A model generated the notes under the pieces. That model did not search any database. It was not told the origin of the DNA and saw only the letters and a list, made by a program, of their open reading frames with translations. Shown here in pieces: positions 47,386-56,942 of a stretch of DNA of 64,000 nucleotides (position 1 is its first letter; every line of letters begins with the position of its first letter). The stretch lies in the NCBI GenBank assembly GCA_028274465.1, contig CM051456.1:82694753-82758752 (forward strand), written 5' to 3'. The position numbers and the translations under genes are program-made. The DNA is from Plantago ovata. Taxonomy: Eukaryota > Streptophyta > Magnoliopsida > Lamiales > Plantaginaceae.

Positions 47386-47826
47386 TTAGAGGCAGGCAAG
47401 GGGCACCCCAACGAGGGGCTGGGCACCCATGTCATTATGTTTTGGAACCAAGCTAGCGCTTCGGAGCCTTCTAGCAACTACGAACTCAAGATTGAATCCG
47501 TCGCGGCGAGAATGTCCCGGTGCCTTCCAGTTCACATGAACTTTGCAGTCCTTGTGATGGATTGCTGACGTAATAATGGTTTCTGTCCCTTCGGTGGTGC
47601 ATGAATAGGTATAGGAGTCCTTACTCCAGGTGTACTCTAGCTCCTCCTCTTGGATAATCCACGACGTTGTTGCAAAACCCCCTGGCTCGAACGCACATCT
47701 AACGAAGTCACTCTTCTTGACATGGTTGTAATCGATACCCCTCCAATACTTCATAGAAATCATACGGGAATGCTCCTTTCCCTTGGCATGGTTCCTACAA
47801 ACAACAGTTAGTACCTCGTATGACAC
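47386..47826 (-). CDS. Unrecognised 146-codon frame in the Athila-like element
   Basis: An open frame without stop in the element's sense orientation, between protease and the 3' non-coding region. It includes the Trp/Lys-rich stretches KYWRGIDYNHVKKSDF and DCKVHVNWKAPGHSRR. I do not recognise a family. The start is uncertain, and it could be the remnant of a longer 3' gene. Confidence 0.3.
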   Translation of the reverse strand: MSYEVLTVVCRNHAKGKEHSRMISMKYWRGIDYNHVKKSDFVRCAFEPGGFATTSWIIQEEELEYTWSKDSYTYSCTTEGTETIITSAIHHKDCKVHVNWKAPGHSRRDGFNLEFVVARRLRSASLVPKHNDMGAQPLVGVPLACL

Positions 47827-48555
47827 AAAACTGACTCATGCATATGCTAGTGTAAGAACGAAATACACAAGTGATAAAATCAACAATCGAGCTCCCCAAA
47901 CCTTAATGTCTAGCCTAGCTTCTTCATCATGCAACATACCAATGTAACTACTACATCACATTATGCTCTTACTAGACAACCAATATCCTAGATAACAAGG
48001 CTCAATTCATACCATAGTAGCGAAAAATCCTAGCATCATAAATCCTCATACTCAACAATTAAGCATTCTATCGTCAAATCCACCAACATTACATCAATAA
48101 ACACAATCATATGCAAGAAATCAAAGATAAAAAGATATTGCATAACAAGATATATCATCTAATAGCAAAATTCCGGAATCAACAATCCAAGCAAAATTCA
48201 GCATGCAATTGATAGTAAATAACACTTCTAATCACACAAACAACATACCCATGCATCAAATAAGCATAATTGAAGCTCAAATTAGAAAACCCCCAAATTC
48301 GAAAATTAGGGTTTATAAGAAGATACCTCAGATCTGAAAATCTAATGCATGAGGACAAAATCTGTTCGGATGGAAAGATAGATCACGTAATAGGCTTCGA
48401 TTTAAACTAAAAAACACTAAATTTGGTCAAGAATGAAGAAGTTATGATATTTTGAAGATGAAATCGCGATTTTCAGTTTTTGGGGAGGAGGGATGATGAA
48501 GATATGAAGAAAATGAGGTAAAGAGGAAGAATCCGCGTTTTTGACTTACTGGAGC
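47827..48555. other. Non-coding internal sequence of the Athila-like element
   Basis: AT-rich, with many short C/A-rich phrases and no supported frame. On the minus strand it lies between the GC-rich hairpin cluster at 48556-48660 and the unknown frame at 47826. Confidence 0.4.
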
Positions 48556-48660
48556 CGTGGGGCGGTTCGCCCCTGGTGCGGGGCGAGTCGCCCCACACGG
48601 GGCGATTCGCCCCCCACGTGGGGCGGTTCGCCCCGTGCTCCCCGATGCGGGGAGACGGTT
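48556..48660 (-). repeat. Internal GC-rich hairpin cluster
   Basis: Five adjacent inverted-repeat units of the form ggggcg-N3-cgcccc (for example ggggcggttcgcccc, ggggcgagtcgcccc, ggggcgattcgcccc). They follow the protease frame and lie outside any LTR. The core is the same as in the LTR arrays. Confidence 0.85.
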
Positions 48661-48897
48661 CCTATCGTCAGAAAACGCGGTTTTAATCCCCGAAACCAAT
48701 TTTTTCAAAAAACCACTCGAAAAATCTCACTCAAACATAAGCATATACGACACAGACATGAACAAATTCGCATACGAGAAACAAATAGTTCGAGAATGAA
48801 TGCATGCAAAAAAGCAGTAAAGAAAGCGATAAAAATTCCGGGTTGCCTCCCGGATAGCGTCATTGTTTAAAGTCTTTGACTCGACTCCTGTCTGCGC

Positions 48898-51057
48898 CTA
48901 TATTTTCTTTTTGCGGGTACTAGGCTTCCCCTTCATTGATCTCCTCTCCATGCCACGAACCTGTGAATAAGAAAGAATATAGGCTACAAGACCACAGTAG
49001 TGAGTAGTGAAAGAAATATCAGGCGGATCAGGTGGATCAGATATGGCTTGCAACACGTGTTGCTTGCCATCCACTTCGATGGTGCAATTTCTTTGGTAGA
49101 TGTCCATCACGGAGCGTAGTTTAGTTAAGAACGTTCGCCCTAAGAGTATGACATCCCCCGTTCCAGGTGCAGACGCCGGCATAACTACAAAATTGGTGTA
49201 TACAGAAGCTTCACCAATCTTGACTAACACATTTTTCACAACGCCTTCGGGTCTCATAAAGGATCCATCCGCCAGTTGCACAATAGCCCTATGCTCAGAT
49301 AGTTTTCCAAGGCTACTCTTTTCAAACACATTTAAAGGGAGTATGTTTGAGTAGGATCCTGTGTCTAGTGTGGCACGGACATCTTCAAGGTTACCAATCC
49401 CTACCTTAACATCGAAACTTTTAGGGAGTGGCTCGGGATCCTCTTGCTCCTCTTCACTTTCGTCAGAACCAAGGTCCTTCTCTTCTTCCTTAGCCTGTAG
49501 AAGTTCTTCCTTCTTGCAACACTCGCACTTAGCAACCTTCTTGATGGTGATTTCGTCAGGTAGATCACCAGCCAATGTAATGGAATTTGACTTCTCAGTG
49601 TTGCTAGGCAGTTTGCCTTGTTCCCTACTTGCTCCTCGGTCAATCAACTCTTGCATCTTTTGATGGGCTAGCCTAGTGCTCTCTTCCAACCTATCAAGCC
49701 TTGCCCTAGTCTTCTCGGAATCTTCTTCATAACGTTTGAGAAAACTTTGTGTGTGATCAACCATCTTTTGCAAGTTCTCCATCAGTTGAGCCGACTTCGA
49801 CTTCGGTGGCTCTTTCGGAGCGGGGTTTTCGCAGTGATCATTACCATAGTTTAGCCTGCTACGGTCTTGGTTAGGGCCATAAGTTTGGTTATTCGGTACA
49901 TATCCTTGATTGTTTCGGAATCCTCTTCTCCAAAATCCACCTCGAGGATTCCTTCCGTCTTGTCCGTAGCTAACTTCTTGAGCACCAAACTCTGTAGCAA
50001 AGGCTTCCTCTTCGCCTCCTCGAGCCCAGTTGCCATCATCGTACGCCAGCTCCGATCTACACATATGAGCCCCATGCCCATAGTTCTTGCATATTCGGCA
50101 TACTTCGTTCGAAACAGTTATTCCGGTGGCGCTCTTGAGGACTTGCTTCAATTCGTTGGTAAAGCACTCGAATTGATCCCCATTCCCCCTATTCATAGGG
50201 GCTTCTTGAGTCGGTGGAGCTTCAGGTCCACTTCTCCTAACCATTGCTCTTGGGTCCTTGAACTACGAACCCTTAGCAAGCCTTTCGAAAACTGCCCAGA
50301 CGGCTTCTGCGGTTTCCTCCCAAATATTGCCTCGGCATTGGAAATCCACCACTTGTTGGTTCTCGAACGTTAGTCCATTGTAGAAGTGTTGGACTAGGTC
50401 AGAAAGTTCAAAATCATGGTGAGGACACTTGTTCGTGAGATCTTGGAATCTCTCAAACGCGGTGTAAATGGTCTCATCATAGTCCTGCTTGAATCCAGTG
50501 ATTTGCGCCTTTAGCGCGGTAGTCAAGGTGTGAGGGAAGTATTTCTCCATGAAAGCTGAAAAAACCTTCTCCCAAGTGTCCAGTGAGCCTGCTGGTAGAG
50601 AACTCATCCATGACTTGGCTCTGTCGCCAAGTCCCATAGCAAAAACCTTCATCCTTAACTCATCCGTTGTTATTTCAGCTCCGGGTCATGGGAGTTGGTT
50701 GACGAAATCATCGATATTGTGCAAGTACCCCATCACATCTTCCCTTGATAAGCCATAGAACCTCGAAAGTTGTTGGAATGCGTGGTTCTTGATTTCCAGA
50801 TCTCGAGTTCCAGACGAAAGAACAATCGCCGGTCCCCTCATACGATCCTTGGTGGGTTGAACCCATGCTTTCAGTGGTCTAGCTTCTGCCATTCCGTCGA
50901 TTTCCTTGAAAAGAATGTGTAGAGATTCAGAGAAATCGGTATCCTCTATTTCCTCTAGTGCACGCCTTTCGAGTAGTCGCCTTCTTTGGTGGTAGACTCT
51001 GTCGATCTCAGCAATTGAATCAGCAAGTGGAGTTCCTTTAGATCGTGTATGTGGCAT
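48898..51057 (-). pseudogene. Athila-type gag-protease frame with two in-frame stops
   Basis: A single frame from ATG 51057 to 48898 is interrupted by TGA (50686-50688) and TAG (50263-50265). The capsid part has GDRAKSWMSSLPAGSLDTW, FMEKYFPHTLTTALKAQI and NKCPHHDFELSDLVQHFYNGL, the Athila gag pattern. A zinc knuckle CRICKNYGHGAHMC follows. The aspartic protease has ATLDTGSYSNILP (catalytic DTG), VQLADGS and ILLGRTFL. Athila proteases usually have DLGAS at this point, so the reading here is slightly unusual. The protein would package RNA and cleave Gag. Polymerase functions must come from elsewhere. Confidence 0.85.
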
Positions 51058-51181
51058 ACACTATCTGTAACAGACTAGGAAAGCAGTATCAGAGAGAGAT
51101 TAAAAAGGAAAACTAAAACTAATAGAATTAGGAATTGAATGTTGAAAATATAAACAAATTAAACAGAAAAAAGGAGTATAG

Positions 51182-51199
51182 TCCCCGGCAACGGCGCCA
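51182..51199 (-). other. Primer-binding site, tRNA-Asp type
   Basis: On the minus strand TGGCGCCGTTGCCGGGGA, three bases from the LTR, is a perfect complement to the 3' end of plant tRNA-Asp(GUC) as I know it. Confidence 0.9.
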
Positions 51200-51202
51200 A
51201 TT

Positions 51203-52482
51203 TGATGAACGCGGATTTGTCGAGTTCCGGTTCAGTCAAATAGATTTATTATTTAGCCAAAGGCAATCCACAACTACAACGAAAACCGTAGTGTAGTAGT
51301 AGAATGACTCGAGTGTCGTTCTCTCAGGACTATAACTAGCTTTATCAAATCTAATTTAGAATATAAAAACAGCAGACAGATAGCAAAGGGTTTTTCTAAC
51401 AGATAATGGAGATTGGTGATAGTATGATCCTTCAAAGCATAACGGGTCGATAATCATGCATAAATTCCTCGGTCTTGCATGGAGATCTTTGATCAATCTA
51501 ATGTCCTGTTGCAATTATTAAGCACTACGAAGATAAAGGTACTGACAAGTCAATCACTATTGTCCTATTGTGTTCCGTAGTTATTCAACACTACGAAGAT
51601 AAACTCGCGTATAGGTCGACGAGGGTCCAATTATGCAGAATAATTAATACAACATACGAGAATTTAGGTTGAGCCTGATCAACGAAATAAAGCAATAACA
51701 CGGAGTATAATGCGCGATATAGCCATTAGCATGATTATCTTCCCTTCGCTAAGAATTCACATACTACCACCAACGATAAGTTTAGCTACTCATAATAGGC
51801 ATCCAATCAACAGAAATCATAGAAGAAAACATGTTGAAAGATAAATAAGAATAAGTAGAATAAACTGTAAGATACAATGTTACCGAAGGTTGTCAATCTC
51901 CGAAGAATTGCGATCCTACAAGCTCCAATCCGCTATGAAAAAGTGTCCCCTAAGCTACGAACCCCCAGAACAGGCTCTGGGAAGTTCCTACCTAAAACTA
52001 CAGAGAAAGGTGAGAAAGTAGGTCTGGAAAAGTATGATTTTCGGAGAAAACTGAGCAACTATATATAGGCCTCGAAATACTGTGGGGCAAACCGGGCGAT
52101 TCGCCCGGTGTGGGGCGGTTCGCCCCAGAGAAAGTCTTGCGGGATTCCGCGTTTTCGACGCGTTTTTGGATTTCTTCCCCTTTTCGGACTCGGTTTCTGA
52201 CTTCTAGTGGCCTTCTAACCTCCAGATTCGACCCCTAGACTCCAAATCCTATCTGAAAACCTTCAGATACTCCAAATAGGCTTCTGGAACACCAATTCCT
52301 TGTCAACTTCAATATAATTGCCCGGAAATCCTCGATTTTCAACCAAAACCTGTAAAATAAAATCTAAAGGGAAACGTGACACTGTTCTAATAAAATGCAC
52401 TAAAATATAGCTAAATTAACATAGAGGATAGCTAAAATAGGTGAAAAAGACTCAAATGAAAGTGTAAAATACACATTCATCA
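51203..52482 (-). repeat. 5' LTR of the Athila-like element, 1280 bp
   Basis: It matches 44115-45424 closely. The main difference is a shorter GC-rich array (52080-52128), which lacks about 35 bp of hairpin units compared with the 3' LTR. Confidence 0.95.
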
Positions 52483-52874
52483 CACATATATTGGTTTTGG
52501 CATATATATCGTTTCCGTTATAAGTTGGCACGAATATGAAGTGATAAAAATGCAAAAGAATGATTGAATTGATTATGCAGAATTTCAAGCAATCAAATGA
52601 ATTTTTAGGAATATACTAACCAAGGATTCAGTCAAACAAAATCCTTTAAAATTGGAGTGTATTAAATACATAAATAATCGAGAATCAATACCATAATTTG
52701 CGTCAAGCGTGTAGTTAAACACATTGCTTTATTTAAACAATTTATTAAAGATGGAAGGTCTACGCCCTATGCGTACTTCCACAAATTTGAAAAATTCGAC
52801 TTTGAGTATTAAACGTAAAAGCATATTAAATCAAGTACTAGTATCAAATGTTATCAACAATAAACGATTAAAAA

Positions 52875-52945
52875 GCTGTGGCCAAGTGGAATATAGTGAG
52901 TTTCATCATCTTCACCACCCGGTTTCAATTCCCTTCGGCCACAAC
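52875..52945 (+). ncRNA. tRNA-like hairpin, copy 1
   Basis: 71 nt with the outer arms gctgtggcc...ggccacaac, an A-box-like tggccaagtgg at offset 5 and a degenerate B box ggtttcaattcc. The outer stem has one mismatch near the end. A short T-run follows. It is probably not a working tRNA because the arms do not fit a canonical cloverleaf. Confidence 0.5.
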
Positions 52946-53760
52946 TTTTAGTTATGGATTTTTTTTTATCATACGGTGGATTCTAAATCGAGATTTTATT
53001 AAATAGAAAACATAAACAAATAGACAACTTATTTAAATATATAGCAATTGTAAAGAAATATAATTAATTTTTAATGAAAAAAAGCATTGAACGTGACAGT
53101 GAGTCTATAATCCATTGTCTAAGATCACATTTGTTACAAAACCATGCACACTTCACTCACATAAACTAATATTTTCTAGACCTAAAGCATAAAATTTGGT
53201 ACATTCCAAAGTAATGATCAAACGTAATGTTGACACTAAACATGCTAGCAAATTATAAAAATTATATAACATAAATTACCATGTGAAGTAGAATAGTTCT
53301 AGAAGTTTAGTCATGCAAAATAAGGTGTAAACATGAATAATGAATAATTATAAATAAAATAAAATTGATATATCATACATCTACGTCTTCATCCAACGTG
53401 ATATTTCATACGTCTACGTCTTTATTGAGAAATACTTAATGAATCAAAATAACTGTAAATAAACTTGAATAATTCAAAAAAGTAAACATGAATATTGAAA
53501 ATTCTAATTAAATGAGATATATCATACGTCTACGTCTTCATCCAACAACGGAAGACTAATAACGGCCCTGAAATAACTCGCCTTAGTAAATATGTTAGTC
53601 TCAAAATCAGCAAGACATGCATTGCACGTTATAGTGAGTCTATCCTCTGGAAGTGGAAACTAATGATCATATTTGAAAAATCCGACTTCGATTATTAAAC
53701 TTAAAGGCATATTAAATGAAGTACCAGTACCAAATGTTATCAATAATAAACGATTAAAAA

Positions 53761-53831
53761 GATGTGGCCGAGTGAAATGTAGTGAGTTTCATAATCCGCA
53801 CCACCCGGGTTTAATTCCCTCCGGCCACAGC
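53761..53831 (+). ncRNA. tRNA-like hairpin, copy 2
   Basis: 71 nt, gatgtggcc...ggccacagc, with A-box-like tggccgagtga and B-box-like gggtttaattcc. Followed by ttttt. One mismatch in the outer stem, and the inner stem is partly lost. Confidence 0.5.
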
Positions 53832-54491
53832 TTTTTAGCTATGTATTTTTATTTTTTTTTATCATACGGTGGATTCTAAAAAGTGAGTCTATCTTCTATT
53901 GTCTAAGATCATATTTGTTACAAGACCATGCACACTTCATTCACATTATTGATAAAATTTTGTAGATTCCAAAGTAATGATCACAAAGTAATGTTGACAC
54001 TAAACATGCTAGCAAATTGTAAAAATGCATACAACATACATTACCATGTGAAGTAAAATATAGCTCTAGAAGTTTAATCATGCAAAATAAGGTGTAAACA
54101 TGAAAAATGAATAATTATAAATAAATAAAATTGATATATCATACATCTACTTCTTCATCCAACATGAATAAATCAACGTGGTATATCATACGCCTACGTC
54201 TTTATTGAGAAATACTTAATAAATAAATAAAATTGTACCACGGCTAACTCGGTCAAAAAATTTCTTTTTAATATCTTCCAGTGTTTTGTCCCAAATCGAA
54301 TCCACCATAATGTACAATAGAACTTCGATGTGTTGCTTGATAATTTCGAAATTTAAACATTGGCCAACAATGTTTTAGTCATATAATTAACATCAAATTT
54401 ATGTGATTGGTCACACAACCGGTAAATTACATTCAAACTAAAAATATACATTGAATATTGATTAATCAGACGAACAACCGTAGCTACATAT

Positions 54492-55198
54492 CTAATTATC
54501 AGCAAAACACCTATAGCAAAAATCATCATCAACAAAAACGAACTCTGGAATACAATGAATACAACAAAACTTAGGAATACAAAATTTAGTAATCAACACG
54601 CTATCATATAATTTGCAAACTCCTTCCAACACCGTTTCTTTACATTTCTTCAAATACAACAACCATCCAGGCATCGAAGCAATCTTGGCTAAGAGTAAGA
54701 ATCCATCTTGTCTAATATCTTGCTCATTATTCAACATTTTAAAGATACATGTCGCGTAATTGGACATTGGATGATTCACTTCTATTAAAATGTCTAGCAA
54801 AGGTTGTACTCGATGGAAGGTCTTGTACTCGAAAACATCAACCTTAAAACAAAAATAAAATATCATTAGTGAATGTTTAATAGAATACGGATTGAATAAG
54901 AATAAAAAAAAAATACATACAATGATATTAGATAAAACTCACAATTAGCATCGCGAAATGGAAATCAGGACAGCTGACTACGAATTGATTAGTGATAATT
55001 GCAAGATCAAAGCTTTCGTAAAAGCATCCAACGTAAAAAAGAATTTAATCAAGAAGATTAGACTAATCAATGAGTGAACAATTTAATCAGAATACAAAAA
55101 CAATGATAAAAACTAACCCAATTAGCATCGAGCTTCATTTGTTCAGTAATGTCGTGCAATTCATCATCCCGGAAAACCAAAGACAAATCTGAAGACAT
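54492..55198 (-). CDS. Small three-exon gene inside the Helitron, 173 aa
   Basis: Exons 55198-55118 (27 codons, starting MSSDLSLVFRDDELHDITEQ), 55032-54943 (30 codons, CFYESFDLAIITNQF) and 54842-54492 (116 codons plus stop) are all in phase. Donors are GTTAGT and GTGAG. The second acceptor is TTTTAAG, but the first reads AC instead of AG. The third exon has NHPMSNYATCIFKML and a C-terminal Cys cluster CIPKFCCIHC then VDDDFCYRC. The layout recalls plant F-box proteins of the At1g67623/At2g35280 type, without a visible F-box; this is resemblance from memory. It may be a gene captured by the Helitron. Confidence 0.55.
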
Positions 55199-55275
55199 GA
55201 GACTCGGTGGAGAAAACAATGTGCTTAGGAAGGACTATATATAATAGATTGATTAGGGTTTTCATCAATGGAATA
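55199..55275 (-). promoter_or_regulatory. Promoter of the three-exon gene
   Basis: On the minus strand a telo-box-like AAACCCTAATC (about 55250-55260) is followed by tattatatatag (about 55232-55243) and then ATG about 35 bp farther on. Telo boxes and TATA boxes are common in plant promoters, so the gene may still have its promoter. Confidence 0.45.
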
Positions 55276-55637
55276 ATTAATTAGTTAGTCAATCAACATA
55301 ATTAAAATCGTCCGCAATTAATGCATAACGTGTCTAGCATATATTATCTATATTTAGATTACTCACCAAGAAACAATTAAAATCGCCCTAAATAAATCGC
55401 CCGAAAACAATGATTATTGCTCAGTTTGAATTTAAATAGAAATTACTCACCACAATAAAGCAACAAAATCTAAACATTCCATATATTTTGATTTTCAGCA
55501 TTGATGAGGCGTGTATGGAAAGAAAGGAAAGACAATAAAACTTAAGACTTACCAAAATAACTTATAGAAATTGTTACGAACAAAAATATTAAATCAAACA
55601 CCAATATTTGATGTTGTCAATAATGAACGATTGAAAA

Positions 55638-55708
55638 GCTGTGGCCGAATGGAATGTGGTAATGCTCATGATATATGCCACCTCGGTTCAATTTCCTTTG
55701 GCCACAGC
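55638..55708 (+). ncRNA. tRNA-like hairpin, copy 3
   Basis: 71 nt, gctgtggcc...ggccacagc, perfect 9-base outer arms. A-box-like tggccgaatgg and B-box-like ggttcaatttcc. Followed by an 11-T run, which could terminate Pol III. First unit of the 236-bp tandem array. Confidence 0.55.
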
Positions 55709-55874
55709 TTTTTTTTTTAATCATATAATTTATTCGATTAATCACTGATTTAATAATTAATATTTTGGAGTAATTGTTACGGAAAAAACTTAATTGTTAA
55801 TAAATAAAATTAAAAGCATAAAATATTAAATCAAACACCAATACTTGATGTTGTCAATAATGAACTATTGAAAC

Positions 55875-55945
55875 GTTGTGGCCTAGTGGAATGTAGTGAT
55901 GTTCATGATATATGGCACATGGCTTCAATTCCCTTTGGCCACAGA
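55875..55945 (+). ncRNA. tRNA-like hairpin, copy 4
   Basis: 71 nt, gttgtggcc...ggccacaga, with A-box-like tggcctagtgg and B-box-like gcttcaattcc. Both arms are slightly degraded. Followed by a 9-T run. Second unit of the 236-bp array. Confidence 0.5.
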
Positions 55946-56109
55946 TTTTTTTTTATTAAATAATTTATTCGATTAATCACTGGTTTAATAATTAATATTC
56001 TAGAGTAATTGTTACGGAAAAAAACTTCATTGGTAATAAATAAATTAAAAGCATAAAATATTAAATCAAACACCAATACTTGATGTTATCAACAATGAAC
56101 TATTGAAAA

Positions 56110-56180
56110 GCTGTGGCCGAGTGGAATGTGGTGATGTTCATGATATATGCCACTCGGGTTCAATTCCCTCTGGCCACAGC
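56110..56180 (+). ncRNA. tRNA-like hairpin, copy 5 (best preserved)
   Basis: 71 nt. Outer arms GCTGTGGCC (1-9) and GGCCACAGC (63-71) pair perfectly, and an inner stem CCGAGTGG (8-15) with CCACTCGG (41-48) also pairs perfectly. A box TGGCCGAGTGG lies at 5-15 and B box GGTTCAATTCC at 48-58. TTTT follows. The boxes match the Pol III internal promoter, but the arms do not fold as a standard tRNA. Confidence 0.6.
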
Positions 56181-56942
56181 TTTTGCGATTATTTTTTTTA
56201 ATTTTTTTGTTTCCATGAATTCGCAAAAAAGATTATTCTTAAAAACAAAAACACAAATAATTTAATCACTGATTTATTCACTACAAGAAATCTCCTATTT
56301 AGCTACGACCATTTAGCTACGGAATAAGCCCAAAATCCGTAGGTAAAAGGCACGGCCTACGGAATGCCTACGGAAAATATAATCCGTAGGTAAGTGTGTG
56401 GTGGCTAAATATTGCCTACAAATTATTTTCCGTTGCCGCTTTAGCAACAGAATGGCCATAGAATATCCACGAAGGCTGGAGGCCACGGGCAACAAATTTA
56501 GCAACGGAATTTTCAGTTGCCAAATTGGTTCAGTTGCGAAATTAGCCACCGAAATGGTTTCAATTTTTTTATTTTTTTATTTTTTATTAATGAAATATGG
56601 CCACGGAAATTTCCGTTGGTAAATTTCTGTCACTAAAGCTTTAATTATCCATTTTCTTTTATTTTCAGCTAAAATGTACAAAAAAAAATTTCCAGTTTTA
56701 TACCACTTGCCTGATGCACATAAATCCCGTACTAAATTGCAAAAAAAAAATATGACAAATGAAATAATGCTCAAACAAAATAATCTTAATATCCATTAAA
56801 ATTCCGAAGGAACAAAATATCATCAACAAATATGTCGAGAACCTACCAAAATATCTCATAAAATGCCAAATTATCTCATAAATCCCAATGAAAATAGTCT
56901 AATAAAGTGTCAATATCCAACTATTACTACGGGTGATCAGCC

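Larger units (their letters stand above)
44115..52482 (-). mobile_element. Athila-like retrotransposon with gag-protease, 8.4 kb
   Basis: LTRs lie at 51203-52482 (5') and 44115-45424 (3'). An exact 5-bp duplication CACAT flanks it (44110-44114 and 52483-52487). The primer-binding site is at 51182-51199. It encodes Athila-type gag and aspartic protease but no reverse transcriptase, RNase H or integrase. It is inserted upstream of the Helitron RPA gene. LTRs, leader and 3' non-coding sequence match the gag-only element at 13002-18523, although the two gags differ. Confidence 0.95.
52483..54491. other. Helitron 5' zone: 0.9-kb tandem duplication
   Basis: About 52780-53430 and about 53660-54240 are diverged copies of one segment, offset by 886 bp. 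Each includes one 71-nt tRNA-like hairpin, the phrase atcatacggtggattctaaa and several copies of tatatcatacgtctacgtctt. No coding frame is supported. Confidence 0.75.
55560..56278 (+). repeat. Three-copy 236-bp tandem array
   Basis: Hairpins at 55638, 55875 and 56110 are spaced 237 and 235 bp. The units share the leader attaaatcaaacaccaatacttgatg, the 71-nt hairpin, a T-run and the tail aatttattcgattaatcac. The CACTA element at 56279 interrupts the tail of the last unit. Confidence 0.9.

Noticed and set aside
55638-56180. Functional tRNA genes
   Set aside because: A- and B-box-like motifs are present, but the outer arms overlap the A box, the T-arm spacing is three bases off, and no standard anticodon arm could be drawn. 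Listed as tRNA-like only.
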